Source: Atopobiaceae bacterium
GTDB lineage: Bacteria > Actinomycetota > Coriobacteriia > Coriobacteriales > Atopobiaceae
DNA: 50,631 nucleotides
Direction of reading: 5' to 3'
Assembly (NCBI GenBank): GCA_017459605.1
Contig: JAFUCQ010000083.1
Coordinates: forward strand, 1 to 50,631
In this document: in pieces, positions 14,835-24,299 of the stretch
Position numbering within the stretch: the stretch's first letter is position 1
Layout of the letters: each line of letters opens with the position of its first letter
Notes under the pieces: model-generated
Database searches by the model: none
What the model saw: only the letters and a program-made list of their open reading frames with translations
What the model was told of the DNA's origin: nothing
Position numbers and translations under genes: made by a program

Positions 14835-17683
14835 TCAAAGGTGCCCGCGAGCACAATTTGGCCAATATAGATGTCACTATCCCGCGAGACAAACTCGTGG
14901 TCATCACCGGACTTTCGGGTTCAGGCAAGTCAAGCCTTGCCTTTGACACCATCTATGCAGAAGGTCAGCGTCGCTACGTAGAGAGCCTGTCAAGCTATGC
15001 GCGCCAGTTCTTAGGTCAGATGGACAAGCCAGATCTCGATTCAATCGACGGCCTGTCTCCTGCGGTTTCGATTGACCAAAAGACAACGTCAAAAAATCCG
15101 CGCTCAACCGTGGGTACCGTGACCGAGATTCACGACTACCTGCGCCTGCTCTATGCACGCATCGGCATCCCTCACTGCCCTGAGTGTGGACGCGTTATTG
15201 AGCGCCAAACAACAGACCAGGTGGCAGACAAGGTTATCGCTCATGCGTCCGGGCGGCGCGCCTACGTACTTGCCCCTGTCATCATTGGGCGCAAGGGTGA
15301 GTACACCAAACTCCTTGATGACCTCAAGGCAGAGGGTTTTTCGCGCGTTCGTATAGACGGGGAGCTCCGTGAGCTCGAAGAAGACATTAAACTCGACAAA
15401 AAGTTCAAGCACACCATCGAAGTCGTCGTTGACCGTGTCGTGGTCAAAGAAAGCTCCACTGCCCGTATTGCTGAGGCAGTTGAGCAAGCAACGAAACTTG
15501 CTTCAGACAAGGTTGGCTTTTATCTACTCGCAGACCGTGACAATCCAGAAGAAATGCCTGAAGAGCTCCTGCAATACTCGCTTGCACTTGCATGCCCTGA
15601 GCATGGCCACTCCATCGATGACTTGCAGCCCCGTGACTTTTCCTTCAATGCACCCTACGGAGCCTGTCCTGATTGCGATGGTCTTGGCGTACGCAAGGTG
15701 GTTGATGCTGAAGGTCTCATCGAAGATCCCTCGCTCTCTATCGCAGAAGGCGTTTTTGGCAGTCTCTTTGGACGCTCTAATTACTATCCGCAGATTTTTG
15801 CTGCTGTGTGCAATCATTTGAAAGTCGACATCAACACACCGTGGCATGACCTACCCGCAAAGGCACGCGAAACCTTCCTCGATGGCCTTGGTGACAAAAA
15901 AATCCGTGTCGACTACCACACGCTTGATGGCAGAGACACCCACTGGACGGCTACCTTTCCAGGACTGCGCAAAATCCTCTTTGAGAAATACTCCGAGACC
16001 ACCAATGAAATCATGCGCACACGCCTTGAAAAGTACATCCGAGAAGAGCCCTGTTCGAGCTGTGGGGGAGCACGTCTCAAACCTGAGATGCTGGCGGTCA
16101 CGGTGGGTGACAAAAACATCGACGAGCTGAGTCGCCTTTCGTGCCGCGAGAGCCTTGAGTTCTTTGACCGGATTGAACTCACCGAACGCCAACAGGTTAT
16201 TGGCTCGCGCATTGTGAAGGAGATTTGCGAGCGTCTGCGCTTTATGGTTGACGTAGGACTCGATTACCTCACGCTATCTCGCGCTTCAGCGACCCTGTCT
16301 GGCGGAGAAGCTCAGCGCATCAGACTGGCAACTCAGATAGGTGCAGGACTCATGGGTGTTCTCTACATTCTCGATGAGCCTTCCATCGGTTTGCACCAAC
16401 GAGACAACGATCGTCTCATCAGAACTCTTGAGCGCCTACGAGACCAAGGAAATACGGTTATTGTGGTAGAGCACGACGAGGACACCATCCGCTCAGCAGA
16501 CTATGTACTCGATATTGGCCCTGGCGCCGGTGAACTCGGCGGCCGCGTGATTGCCGAGGGTGCTCCTGCAGACATCATGGCACAGAGCGAGTCGGTAACT
16601 GGCGCATATCTCACGGGTGCTCGTATGGTTAAGCTGCCAGAGAAGCGCCGCAATCCACGCAAGGGCAAGCTCAAAATCACTGGAGCAAGCTGCAACAATC
16701 TCAAAGGCCTTGACGTTTCCATCGAGCTGGGAACCTTAACAGTGGTCACGGGTGTCTCTGGTTCTGGCAAAAGTTCGCTGGTAACAGACACGCTGGCGCC
16801 TGCACTTACCAACGCCGTGCACCGCTCTCATCGTCCGGTGGGAGATTACAATCGTCTGAGCGGTATTGAGCGTATCGATAAGGTCATCGACATTGACCAA
16901 AGTCCCATTGGCCGTACACCGCGCTCAAATCCCGCCACCTACATTGGCCTGTGGGATGACATGCGCCAGCTCTTTGCTTCAACACCCATGAGCCGCGCAC
17001 GGGGCTACTCCCCGGGGCGCTTCTCGTTTAATGTGAGCGGAGGGCGCTGTGAAGCGTGCAAAGGCGACGGACAAATCAAAATTGAAATGAACTTCCTGCC
17101 CGATGTGTACGTTCCCTGCGAGGTGTGCCATGGTGCTCGCTATAATCGAGAAACCCTCGAGGTAGTTTATCGCGGCAAAACCATCTCAGATGTGCTTGAC
17201 ATGAGCGTTTCAGAAGCGCTTGGCTTTTTCGCTAACATCCCGCGCATCAAGCATAAGCTGCAAACCTTGTATGACGTGGGCTTGGGATACATCAAGCTGG
17301 GACAACCCGCTACCACCCTTTCTGGCGGAGAAGCGCAGCGCGTGAAACTTGCCAAAGAACTTCACCGTCAACAAACGGGCAAGACCTTCTACATTCTTGA
17401 TGAGCCTACAACGGGTCTTCACTTTGAGGACGTTCGACAGCTGCTTGACGTGCTACAACGTCTTGTTGAAACGGGCAATACGGTGCTGGTTATCGAGCAT
17501 AACCTCGATGTCATCAAGGTGGCAGACCGCATCATTGACTTGGGTCCTGAAGGGGGAGATGGAGGTGGGACGCTGGTTGCATACGGCACTCCTGAAGAGG
17601 TTGCGCAAGTTCCCGAGAGCTACACAGGACACTACTTGGCTCCAATCCTTGAGCGCGACCGCAAACGGCAGCAAAATGCTTAA
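14813..17683 (+). CDS. uvrA: UvrA, excinuclease ABC damage-recognition ATPase
   Basis: UvrA (956 residues, normal length) finds bulky DNA lesions and loads UvrB in nucleotide excision repair in the cytoplasm. Two ABC cassettes are visible: Walker [11 protein letters not shown] (about residue 30) and [10 protein letters not shown] (about 645), signature LSGGEAQR in each half, and Walker [11 protein letters not shown] and [10 protein letters not shown]. Zinc-binding CxxC pairs occur at CPDCDGLG and, in the C-terminal half, CEACKGDG and [11 protein letters not shown] 14813 follows AGGAGAG. Its first 22 bases and upstream promoter region are also present 1076 bases upstream, so the gene has survived an insertion at its 5' end, and its promoter now has new upstream sequence. 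uvrC is at 42439 in this window. Confidence 0.97.
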   Translation: MASDSIVIKGAREHNLANIDVTIPRDKLVVITGLSGSGKSSLAFDTIYAEGQRRYVESLSSYARQFLGQMDKPDLDSIDGLSPAVSIDQKTTSKNPRSTVGTVTEIHDYLRLLYARIGIPHCPECGRVIERQTTDQVADKVIAHASGRRAYVLAPVIIGRKGEYTKLLDDLKAEGFSRVRIDGELRELEEDIKLDKKFKHTIEVVVDRVVVKESSTARIAEAVEQATKLASDKVGFYLLADRDNPEEMPEELLQYSLALACPEHGHSIDDLQPRDFSFNAPYGACPDCDGLGVRKVVDAEGLIEDPSLSIAEGVFGSLFGRSNYYPQIFAAVCNHLKVDINTPWHDLPAKARETFLDGLGDKKIRVDYHTLDGRDTHWTATFPGLRKILFEKYSETTNEIMRTRLEKYIREEPCSSCGGARLKPEMLAVTVGDKNIDELSRLSCRESLEFFDRIELTERQQVIGSRIVKEICERLRFMVDVGLDYLTLSRASATLSGGEAQRIRLATQIGAGLMGVLYILDEPSIGLHQRDNDRLIRTLERLRDQGNTVIVVEHDEDTIRSADYVLDIGPGAGELGGRVIAEGAPADIMAQSESVTGAYLTGARMVKLPEKRRNPRKGKLKITGASCNNLKGLDVSIELGTLTVVTGVSGSGKSSLVTDTLAPALTNAVHRSHRPVGDYNRLSGIERIDKVIDIDQSPIGRTPRSNPATYIGLWDDMRQLFASTPMSRARGYSPGRFSFNVSGGRCEACKGDGQIKIEMNFLPDVYVPCEVCHGARYNRETLEVVYRGKTISDVLDMSVSEALGFFANIPRIKHKLQTLYDVGLGYIKLGQPATTLSGGEAQRVKLAKELHRQQTGKTFYILDEPTTGLHFEDVRQLLDVLQRLVETGNTVLVIEHNLDVIKVADRIIDLGPEGGDGGGTLVAYGTPEEVAQVPESYTGHYLAPILERDRKRQQNA

Positions 17684-17724
17684 GCCCAGCGGTAACAGAT
17701 AGGTGTACGCCGACGCCGGTCGAG

Positions 17725-17783
17725 TGCACCGACACGTGCACCGGCACATGCACGGACACGTGCACCGGCACATGCACGGACAG
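17725..17783. repeat. 24-bp tandem repeat downstream of uvrA
   Basis: About 2.5 copies of a 24-bp unit starting TGCACCGGCACATG. The unit is rich in GCAC/GTGC and could fold. It lies 42 bases past the uvrA stop. One frame would read as a His/Arg repeat, but no RBS or plausible gene supports coding. Confidence 0.85.
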
Positions 17784-17894
17784 TCTCGTGCCACCGCTGT
17801 TTCAGCGGCTGCTCAGCATCGTGTACAGCCCTCCATCAAAGGACCAAAAAGCACCCCGTCTGAACTGGGAAGATGTAAGCTCTGTGTACGCTAT

Positions 17895-17930
17895 TTGAGC
17901 CATTTTGCATAAGGGTCTATCATAGACCCT
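17895..17930 (+). promoter_or_regulatory. Promoter with palindromic operator-like site for the NlpC/P60 gene
   Basis: TTGAGC (17895-17900) and TATCAT (17918-17923) are separated by 17 bases, a good sigma-70 type layout. A perfect palindrome with 9-bp arms (AGGGTCTAT, centre C, ATAGACCCT) covers 17912-17930 and overlaps the -10 box. A repressor or regulator binding there would control the hydrolase gene; this is inferred. Confidence 0.55.
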
Positions 17931-17966
17931 CAGTGAAAATGTAAGCCAATGCAAAGAGGTTTCACA

Positions 17967-19439
17967 ATGAACTTCAAAAACATTGGGTCGTTTATTATCG
18001 CGTTTATGTGTGCATGCGCCATGGTTGTTGGTGCGGCGACCCCCGTAGTTGCTCATGCTGCTACGTCTGATGAAATTAAGGCCGAGATGGGCGAGGTACA
18101 AGCACGACTCGGTGAGCTTTATACAGAAGCAGAACTCACATCCTATGAACTCCAAAGCACAACCGCTGCCCTTGAGCAGACCAATGGTCGTATCGGAGAA
18201 ATTGAGCAAGAGATTCCCGTTACCGAGGCTGAACTGAACCGCGCCAAAGACATCCTTGCAAGTATTGTTTCGGGTGACTACAAAGCTGGTGGCACCATGA
18301 ATCTGCTCGCCATCGTTTTGGGTGCGGTTGACTTCGACGATTTTGTTTCGCGTGTGACCTATGCCAACAGGATTTCTGTTTACCAAGAAGATGTGGTAAA
18401 CGAGGTCAAAACATTGGAGTCTTCGCTCAAGCAGCAGCGCTCAGAGCTCGAAGACCAGCGCATCGCCCAAGAACAGCTCGTTGAAGAGTCGCGTCAGAGA
18501 AATGATGCAGTTGAGGCAGCGGTGGGTTCTCTTACCAGCTATCTTGATCAGCTCTCTGACGAGATGAAAGCTCAGCTTGCTGCAGAAGAAGAAGCAGCTG
18601 CCAAAGCCGCTCAGGAAGCAGCGCAAAAGCAAGCAGAGGCAGCAGCCGCTCGCGCTGCACAGGAGCAGCAAGCTGCAGCGGCCGCCTCATCAAGTGATCG
18701 CTCGTCAGATGATGAGCCAAGTGAATCTGAGCCTTCCTCGAGCCCTGCTTCAACGGTGGAGCCCTCAGCTCCGCAGACAGCTTCGCAAGAGCCGAGTACC
18801 CCGAGTCAGTCGAGCTCAACTCCTGCGGCTGAGCCAACGCCTGCACCAACCCCGGCTCCAACACCCACGCCTACACCAGCTCCTGCTCCCTCAACACCAA
18901 CCCCTGAGGAAGAGGAAGACGAGATCCCTTCAAGCACGCCATCACGTTCGAGCTCTTCGAGTTCGTCAACCTCTAGTTCAAGCTCGAGTTCCAGCTCGTC
19001 AAGCTCAAGCTCCTCGAGCTCGAGTTCCTCGAGTTCGAGCTCAGCTGGCTATCACAGCTCAAGTGGCAGTGCCGCAGCTATGGTTGCACGCGCCTACACC
19101 GCAATTGGTGCAGGTTATCGTTGGAGTGGCTACGTGTGGACAGGAAGCCCCTACGGATCTGCCTTTACCTGCTCTGGTCTGGTTGACTTTGCCCTTGGAC
19201 GCAGAACCAACTCGAGCTGGCCAGAAAGCCTCTATGCCGAGGTTGGTTCTGGTATGGTTTACAGAACCAGCCAGCTTGCCTATGGCGACCTTGTCTTTTA
19301 CACATACGGTGGACGAGCCCCAGGACACGTGGGTATCTACGTGGGCGATGGCATGATTATCGACTCGATTCCCAACGGTGGTGTCGCTGTGCGCTCAGTC
19401 AATTACATGAACTTTATCGGTGGCGGCCCGATTGTGTAG
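17967..19439 (+). CDS. Secreted NlpC/P60 peptidoglycan hydrolase with coiled coil and poly-Ser linker
   Basis: A 490-residue secreted cell-wall endopeptidase. ATG 17967 follows AGAGGT with 6-base spacing; an in-frame ATG at 17949 lacks such a site. Residues 1 to about 33 are a signal peptide ending VAHAA. Residues about 35-210 are a coiled-coil region like those of PcsB/RipA-type hydrolases, which often bind the FtsEX divisome complex. A Pro/Thr/Ser linker follows, with about 30 nearly uninterrupted Ser (about 329-359). Residues about 370-490 are NlpC/P60 with catalytic Cys in FTCSGLVDF, His in PGHVGIYVG and a polar third position near IPNG. It would cut peptide stems between D-Glu and the diamino acid (family knowledge). 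A palindrome overlaps its promoter. Confidence 0.93.
   Translation: MNFKNIGSFIIAFMCACAMVVGAATPVVAHAATSDEIKAEMGEVQARLGELYTEAELTSYELQSTTAALEQTNGRIGEIEQEIPVTEAELNRAKDILASIVSGDYKAGGTMNLLAIVLGAVDFDDFVSRVTYANRISVYQEDVVNEVKTLESSLKQQRSELEDQRIAQEQLVEESRQRNDAVEAAVGSLTSYLDQLSDEMKAQLAAEEEAAAKAAQEAAQKQAEAAAARAAQEQQAAAAASSSDRSSDDEPSESEPSSSPASTVEPSAPQTASQEPSTPSQSSSTPAAEPTPAPTPAPTPTPTPAPAPSTPTPEEEEDEIPSSTPSRSSSSSSSTSSSSSSSSSSSSSSSSSSSSSSSSAGYHSSSGSAAAMVARAYTAIGAGYRWSGYVWTGSPYGSAFTCSGLVDFALGRRTNSSWPESLYAEVGSGMVYRTSQLAYGDLVFYTYGGRAPGHVGIYVGDGMIIDSIPNGGVAVRSVNYMNFIGGGPIV
18954..19044 (+). repeat. Serine-codon low-complexity tract
   Basis: A run of AGC/TCG/TCA/TCC/AGT codons encodes about 30 residues that are nearly all Ser. 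Codon choice is mixed, so the amino-acid repeat is kept without a strict DNA repeat. It forms the linker before the NlpC/P60 domain. Confidence 0.9.
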
Positions 19440-19483
19440 CTCACCTGAGCACGACCAACGAGCAGTCTAAAGGCACCCAATCC

Positions 19484-19987
19484 GTGGCACGTAAGGACAA
19501 CAGCAAAAAGACCAATGCCATGCGTGAGCTCGAGCGGGCAGGCGTTGACTATTCTGTACTCAGCTATGACGACGACGGCGAGCGTGGACACGAACTGGGT
19601 GTCCACATCGCCGAGCTGCTCAACAAAGATCCCGACACCTGCTTCAAGACGCTTGTCTGTACTGCTGCATCAGGCGGACATGTTGCCTGCTGTATTCCCG
19701 TAGCCTATGAGCTTGACCTCAAAAAAGCTGCAGCCGCCCTCGGCGAAAAGTCACTCTCGATGCTTCCGCTCAAAGAGCTCGAAACGGTGACAGGCTATGT
19801 TCGCGGGGCGTGCACGCCGCTTGCACTTAAAAAGCCCCTACCCACACTCATCGACGAAAGCGCCCTGCTTTTTGACGAGATTTCTATCTCGGCAGGCAAG
19901 CATGGCTACTCACTTGTCCTCAATGCCGAGAAGCTCGGAGAGCATCTCGGGACCATCTTTGCTGACATTACCAGAGAGGTGCAGTAA
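19484..19987 (+). CDS. ybaK: YbaK/EbsC-type Cys-tRNA(Pro) deacylase
   Basis: A 167-residue trans-editing enzyme that hydrolyses Cys (or Ala) wrongly attached to tRNA(Pro) in the cytoplasm. Length and sequence fit the family: TNAMRELERAGVDYSVLSY at the N-terminus, FKTLVC in the core, the AAAALGEKSLSML segment, and GYVRGACTPLALKK with the conserved GG/CTP-type loop. The start is GTG 19484, with AAAGG about 10 bases upstream. Its stop codon overlaps the murJ start by one base (TAATG), so the two genes are translationally coupled. Confidence 0.92.
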   Translation: MARKDNSKKTNAMRELERAGVDYSVLSYDDDGERGHELGVHIAELLNKDPDTCFKTLVCTAASGGHVACCIPVAYELDLKKAAAALGEKSLSMLPLKELETVTGYVRGACTPLALKKPLPTLIDESALLFDEISISAGKHGYSLVLNAEKLGEHLGTIFADITREVQ

Positions 19988-21684
19988 TGGCAGAATCGAC
20001 GCAACAACCCACGCAACACACAGCGGAGCGAACGACGCAACCGTCCGCGCAACAACCCACACAACAACCCGTACAACCGACCACGCAGATTCATGAGGTC
20101 GAGCAGGTTGACTCCGAGCAAGTAGGTCGCTCTGCTGCTCTCATGAGCGTGCTTGTCATCGTGAGTCGAATCACGGGATTTCTTCGGACATGGGGGCAGG
20201 CTTTTGCCCTGGGAACAACCTTGCTTTCGAGTTGCTACACGGTAGCGTCAAACCTTCCCAACCAGCTCTACGAGCTCGTGATGGGAGGCATGCTTGCAAC
20301 TTCGTTTTTGCCCGTATATCTGAGCGCAAAGCAGCGCGACGGTTCTGAAGAGGCCAATCGATACGCAAGCAATCTCTTGTCAGTTTTGTTGCTCTTTATG
20401 GGAGTGCTATCTGTTGCAGGTATCTTCTTTGCTCAGCAATTCATCTGGACCCAATCGTTTACCGCATCAGAGACCTTCGACTCAGATCTTGCGGTCTGGT
20501 TTTTCCGCTTCTTTGCAATTGAAATTGCTCTGTATGGTTTGTCTGCCGTGTACTCGGGCATTCTCAACGCTGAGCGAGACTATTTTTGGAGCAATGTTGC
20601 TCCCTTGCTCAACAATGTTGTGTGTACCGCGTCCTTTTTCCTCTACGCACTACTTTTGCCAACGAACCCGCAGCTTGCCATGCTTATCTTGGCGATAGGT
20701 AATCCCGCAGGTGTTGCGATTCAGGCTATCGGACAAATTCCTGCGCTCAGGCGCCATGGGATCCGGTTGCGGCTCAACATCGACTGGCATGACCCCAAGC
20801 TTATCGAGACGCTCAAAATTGGGGCGCCAACTCTGCTTCTAACGGTCATTTCGTTTGCAACAACCTCAGTCATGACTACTGCGCTTTTGTCGGTCACCGA
20901 TCAAGGTGCATCCATTGCCTATTATGCTCGCTTGTGGTTTACCTTGCCCTACGCAATCATCGCTATCCCCATTACTACAGCGATGTTTACCGAGCTTTCC
21001 ACCATGGCAGGAAACGACGACATGGCAGGATTTGTCCATGCGATTGGCTCGGGTGCTCGACAAATCCTGTTTTTCCTCGTGCCGTTTGCGGTCTATCTCA
21101 TCTTGTTCTCTCGCTTTTTGGTAGGACTTATGGCGGTGGGTCGCTTTGAGGCAGACCAGATTAATCCCACAGCATCGTATCTTGCAGCACTTGCCACCTC
21201 GCTTCCTGCCTACGGCATTACCACCTACCTGCAAAAGGTCTGCTCGGCTCTGAGGCGCATGAGCTATATCTCAATCTCCAGTCTCATTGCAGGTGTTGTG
21301 CAGGTAGTTGTGTGTCTCACGCTCGTTGAGCGCTTTGGAATTGAGATGGTCGCCTTTTCGTCAACTGCGTTCATGTGCGTTGTTGTGGGAGTTACTCTGT
21401 TGAGCTTGAGAAAACAGCTCGGTCCTCTCGACATATCTGGTATGGCAATCACCACGGTCAAAGCGCTCGCCTTGGGTCTTGCTGGTGGTGTGCCTAGCTT
21501 TTTTGTTGCACGTTTTATACACCAGTGGCTCTTTGCTGAATCTGCCAGCTTCTTTGAGTCGCTCATTCCGCTGGCTATCGGGGGAGTCGTAGCACTTCTC
21601 ATTACCTTTGGTGTCGCAACTAAGCTCAAAGTCCCTGAGGCAAGCTTCATCGAGCGCTTGCTGTCACGCTTCATCAAGCACTAA
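19987..21684 (+). CDS. murJ: MurJ-like lipid II flippase (MVN family)
   Basis: A 565-residue integral membrane protein that moves lipid II across the membrane for peptidoglycan synthesis. After a Gln/Thr-rich cytoplasmic tail of about 45 residues (repeats such as QQPTQ), the MVN core starts with SVLVIVSRITGFLRTWGQAF and NLPNQLYELVMGGMLATSF, family hallmarks. About 13-14 hydrophobic segments follow. The start ATG 19987 overlaps the ybaK stop. The N-terminal tail is not part of the usual core and is low in complexity. A tandem duplication begins within its stop codon. Confidence 0.92.
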   Translation: MAESTQQPTQHTAERTTQPSAQQPTQQPVQPTTQIHEVEQVDSEQVGRSAALMSVLVIVSRITGFLRTWGQAFALGTTLLSSCYTVASNLPNQLYELVMGGMLATSFLPVYLSAKQRDGSEEANRYASNLLSVLLLFMGVLSVAGIFFAQQFIWTQSFTASETFDSDLAVWFFRFFAIEIALYGLSAVYSGILNAERDYFWSNVAPLLNNVVCTASFFLYALLLPTNPQLAMLILAIGNPAGVAIQAIGQIPALRRHGIRLRLNIDWHDPKLIETLKIGAPTLLLTVISFATTSVMTTALLSVTDQGASIAYYARLWFTLPYAIIAIPITTAMFTELSTMAGNDDMAGFVHAIGSGARQILFFLVPFAVYLILFSRFLVGLMAVGRFEADQINPTASYLAALATSLPAYGITTYLQKVCSALRRMSYISISSLIAGVVQVVVCLTLVERFGIEMVAFSSTAFMCVVVGVTLLSLRKQLGPLDISGMAITTVKALALGLAGGVPSFFVARFIHQWLFAESASFFESLIPLAIGGVVALLITFGVATKLKVPEASFIERLLSRFIKH

Positions 21685-21754
21685 AGTGACTGCGCCGTTC
21701 GCACTCCCTCCAAGCGCTAAAGTGACTACGCGCCGTTCGCACTCCCTCAAGTTG
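21681..21754. repeat. Tandem duplication across the murJ stop codon
   Basis: Two copies (about 36 and 38 bases) of a unit beginning CTAAAGTGACT and containing CCGTTCGCACTCCCTC. The first copy includes the murJ stop codon. CCGTTCG in copy 2 can pair with CGAACGG just downstream, but no T-run follows, so I do not call a terminator. Confidence 0.8.
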
Positions 21755-21878
21755 CCGAACGGTTAAAAAAATCGGTGAATTGACCATGCGCGCCATATAT
21801 AAAGACTGCAAACAATTAGGATTGGTTTACGAGCTTTACCCTGCGCATAAAAGCGCGCGTCAAAAGGAGAGAAAGATC

Positions 21879-23171
21879 ATGTCTAGCTTTGAGAACGTCT
21901 CACGCAGAAAATTCGTCGAGCTTTTCGGCGCTGGTACTGTTGCAGTAAGCGGTCTTGCCCTTGGTGCTTGTGGTGGCGCCAACAACGGTGGTTCCTCTGA
22001 GGCAAGCACATCTGCCGGCTCAGCTGAGGCTTCTGCTTCTGCTTCTGGCAGTGGCGCATCGTCCGCTGCTGGTGTATTCAAGATTGGTGGCATCGGCCCC
22101 GTTACTGGCGCTGCTGCTATCTACGGCAACGCAACCAAGTACGGCGCACAAGTTGCTGTCGACGAGGTCAATGCAGAGGGCACCATCGCTATGGAGCTCA
22201 ACTGGCAAGACGACGAGCACGATCCCGAGAAGTCCGTCAACGCCTACAACACCCTCAAGGACTGGGGTATGCAGATTCTCGTTGGCACTACAACCACGGG
22301 TCCCTGCGTTGCTGTCTCCACCGAGACCAACTCTGACCGCATCTTCCAGCTCACGCCGTCTGCCTCTTCGACCGACGTCATCGGTGGTCAGGAAGACGAG
22401 AACGGCAATGTGACTATCGCTCGCAAGGACAATGTCTTCCAGATGTGCTTCACCGATCCTAACCAAGGTACGGCATCAGCTAAGTACATCCACGACCAGA
22501 ACCTCGGCACCAAGATTGCTGTTATCTACAACAACTCTGATGCCTATTCCACTGGTATCTACAACAAGTTCCAGGCAGAGGCAAAGACGCTCGGTCTTGA
22601 GATTGTGTCAACCACAACCTTCACCGACGACTCTGCAACCGACTTCAACGTCCAGCTCAACGACGCAAAAGACGCTGGCGCTGACCTCGTATTTCTCCCA
22701 ATTTACTACACGCCTGCATCGCTCATCCTGACTCAGGCCAACGCCATGGGCTTTGCACCGAAGTTCTTTGGCGTCGACGGCATGGACGGCATCCTTTCGG
22801 TTGAGGGCTTTGACACAAGCCTCGCTGAGGACGTCATGCTGCTCACCCCGTTTGTCGCAACTGCAGAGGATGACCTGACCAAGAGCTTTGTCGAGAGCTA
22901 CAAGGGAGTTGCAAGCGAGGAGCCCAACCAGTTTGCCGCCGACGCTTACGACTGCGTCAAGGCTATTGCTGCTGCTGTGGCAGAGGCTGGCGTCACTGCT
23001 GATATGGATGCAGCCAGCATCTGCGAGAGCCTCGTCCAGACCTTTACCTCTTCAAGCTTTAGCTACAGCGGTCTGACTGGCGAGAACATGAGCTGGAAAG
23101 ATACCGGCGAGGTTACCAAAGATCCTAAGGGTATGGTTATCAAGAACGGCGTGTACGAGTCCATGGACTAA
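21879..23171 (+). CDS. livJ: Branched-chain amino-acid ABC transporter substrate-binding lipoprotein
   Basis: A 430-residue extracytoplasmic receptor of the LivJ/periplasmic-binding type I family that captures Leu/Ile/Val or related compounds for LivHMGF. ATG 21879 follows AAGGAG with 9-base spacing. The signal peptide carries SRRKF, a possible Tat motif, and the lipobox LGAC with lipidated Cys31. A Ser/Ala/Gly-rich tether follows. The mature protein has the family opening FKIGGIGPVTGAAAIYG, then VAVDEVNAEG and the lobe-2 segments IAVIYNNSDAYSTGIY and FGVDGMDG. The exact ligand cannot be read from the sequence. livHMGF follows after a 243-base gap, so separate or attenuated expression is possible. 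Confidence 0.9.
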   Translation: MSSFENVSRRKFVELFGAGTVAVSGLALGACGGANNGGSSEASTSAGSAEASASASGSGASSAAGVFKIGGIGPVTGAAAIYGNATKYGAQVAVDEVNAEGTIAMELNWQDDEHDPEKSVNAYNTLKDWGMQILVGTTTTGPCVAVSTETNSDRIFQLTPSASSTDVIGGQEDENGNVTIARKDNVFQMCFTDPNQGTASAKYIHDQNLGTKIAVIYNNSDAYSTGIYNKFQAEAKTLGLEIVSTTTFTDDSATDFNVQLNDAKDAGADLVFLPIYYTPASLILTQANAMGFAPKFFGVDGMDGILSVEGFDTSLAEDVMLLTPFVATAEDDLTKSFVESYKGVASEEPNQFAADAYDCVKAIAAAVAEAGVTADMDAASICESLVQTFTSSSFSYSGLTGENMSWKDTGEVTKDPKGMVIKNGVYESMD

Positions 23172-23367
23172 GCTTCACGTTTTTAGTGCTATACCTTATG
23201 GCGGGGGTCATCGAGAGGTGGCCTCCGCCTGTCGTAGCGCGACCAGTTATGCGCCAGCCACGCGGCGAGTTACGCCATGAGCTACGTCACGACTACGGTC
23301 GCTCAGTATTCAGCCAAAGTCGAGTCGTGCATCTTGAGCGCGCAGACTACATTGAAGCTTCGTTGTG

Positions 23368-23405
23368 CAGGACCGAGAAAACAGGACCGAGAAAACAGGA
23401 CCGAG
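23368..23405. repeat. 14-bp tandem repeat just before livH
   Basis: Two full copies of CAGGACCGAGAAAA and a third partial one, which merges into the GAGGAG Shine-Dalgarno of livH. Copy-number change here could alter the leader just upstream of the livH RBS. Confidence 0.85.
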
Positions 23406-23414
23406 GAGAAGAGC

Positions 23415-24296
23415 ATGAGCTTTCTCACGAACCTCATTAATGGAATCAGCTTGGGCAGCATCTATGCCATCATCGCCCTTGGCTATACGATGGTCTACGG
23501 CATCGCCAAGATGCTCAACTTTGCCCATGGCGATGTCATCATGGTTGGCGGCTACCTCTGCTTTATTGTGGTGAGCCATCTTAACTTGCCACCCATTGCT
23601 GCCATCCTTCTAGCAGTTGTTGGCTGCACCGCCTTAGGTATCGTGGTCGAACGACTTGCCTACAAGCCGCTGAGACAAGCGGCGTCACTAGCTGTTCTCA
23701 TTACCGCTATTGGTGTGAGCTACTTTTTGCAGAACTCAGCTCTGCTCATCTGGGGTGCTGATCCCAAGGCGTTCCCTTCGGTTGTTCCATTTCCTTCTTT
23801 GAACCTCTTTGGAGGACAACTCACCATTAGCTCAATTACGCTGGTCACGGTACTTGTCTGTGTGCTTATCATGGTGGCACTCACCACCTTTACGAGCAAG
23901 ACCAAGATGGGCAAAGCCATGCGTGCCTGCTCTGAGGACAAGGGTGCTGCCCAGCTTATGGGAATCAATGTTGATACCACCATTTCAATGGTTTTCGCCA
24001 TTGGTTCAGGGCTTGCAGCTATCGCAGGTGTTTTGCTGTGTTCGGCGTATCCAACGCTCATGCCAACCACTGGCTCAATGCCGGGTATCAAAGCCTTTAC
24101 GGCAGCAGTGCTAGGCGGAATCGGCTCTATTCCCGGTGCTGCTCTTGGTGGCGTACTGCTTGGCGTGATTGAGATTTTTGCGAAAGCATACATCTCAACT
24201 CAGCTTGCCGATGCCATCGTGTTCGCGGTGCTCATCGTTGTTTTGCTCATCAGACCCGCCGGCCTGCTCGGCAAAGAGATTCACGAGAAGGTGTAG
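23415..24296 (+). CDS. livH: Branched-chain amino-acid ABC transporter permease LivH
   Basis: A 293-residue inner-membrane permease that pairs with LivM to form the channel. ATG 23415 is chosen because GAGGAG lies just upstream and the family's N-terminus (LINGISLGSIYAIIALGYTM) begins there; a longer frame to 23277 would add unlikely sequence. Other hallmarks are MLNFAHGDVIMVGGY, RACSEDKGAAQLMGIN (the EAA-like contact with the ATPase) and GIKAFTAAVLGGIGSIPGA. About eight hydrophobic segments. livM follows after 3 bases. Confidence 0.94.
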   Translation: MSFLTNLINGISLGSIYAIIALGYTMVYGIAKMLNFAHGDVIMVGGYLCFIVVSHLNLPPIAAILLAVVGCTALGIVVERLAYKPLRQAASLAVLITAIGVSYFLQNSALLIWGADPKAFPSVVPFPSLNLFGGQLTISSITLVTVLVCVLIMVALTTFTSKTKMGKAMRACSEDKGAAQLMGINVDTTISMVFAIGSGLAAIAGVLLCSAYPTLMPTTGSMPGIKAFTAAVLGGIGSIPGAALGGVLLGVIEIFAKAYISTQLADAIVFAVLIVVLLIRPAGLLGKEIHEKV

Positions 24297-24299
24297 GCC

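Noticed and set aside
17703-17912. His-rich small protein (repeats VHRHMHG) after uvrA
   Set aside because: GTG start with no RBS, and the residues come from the 24-bp DNA repeat. Metal binding is tempting but unsupported.
21739-21770. Terminator after murJ
   Set aside because: CCGTTCG/CGAACGG can pair, but an A-run follows on the + strand, not a T-run.
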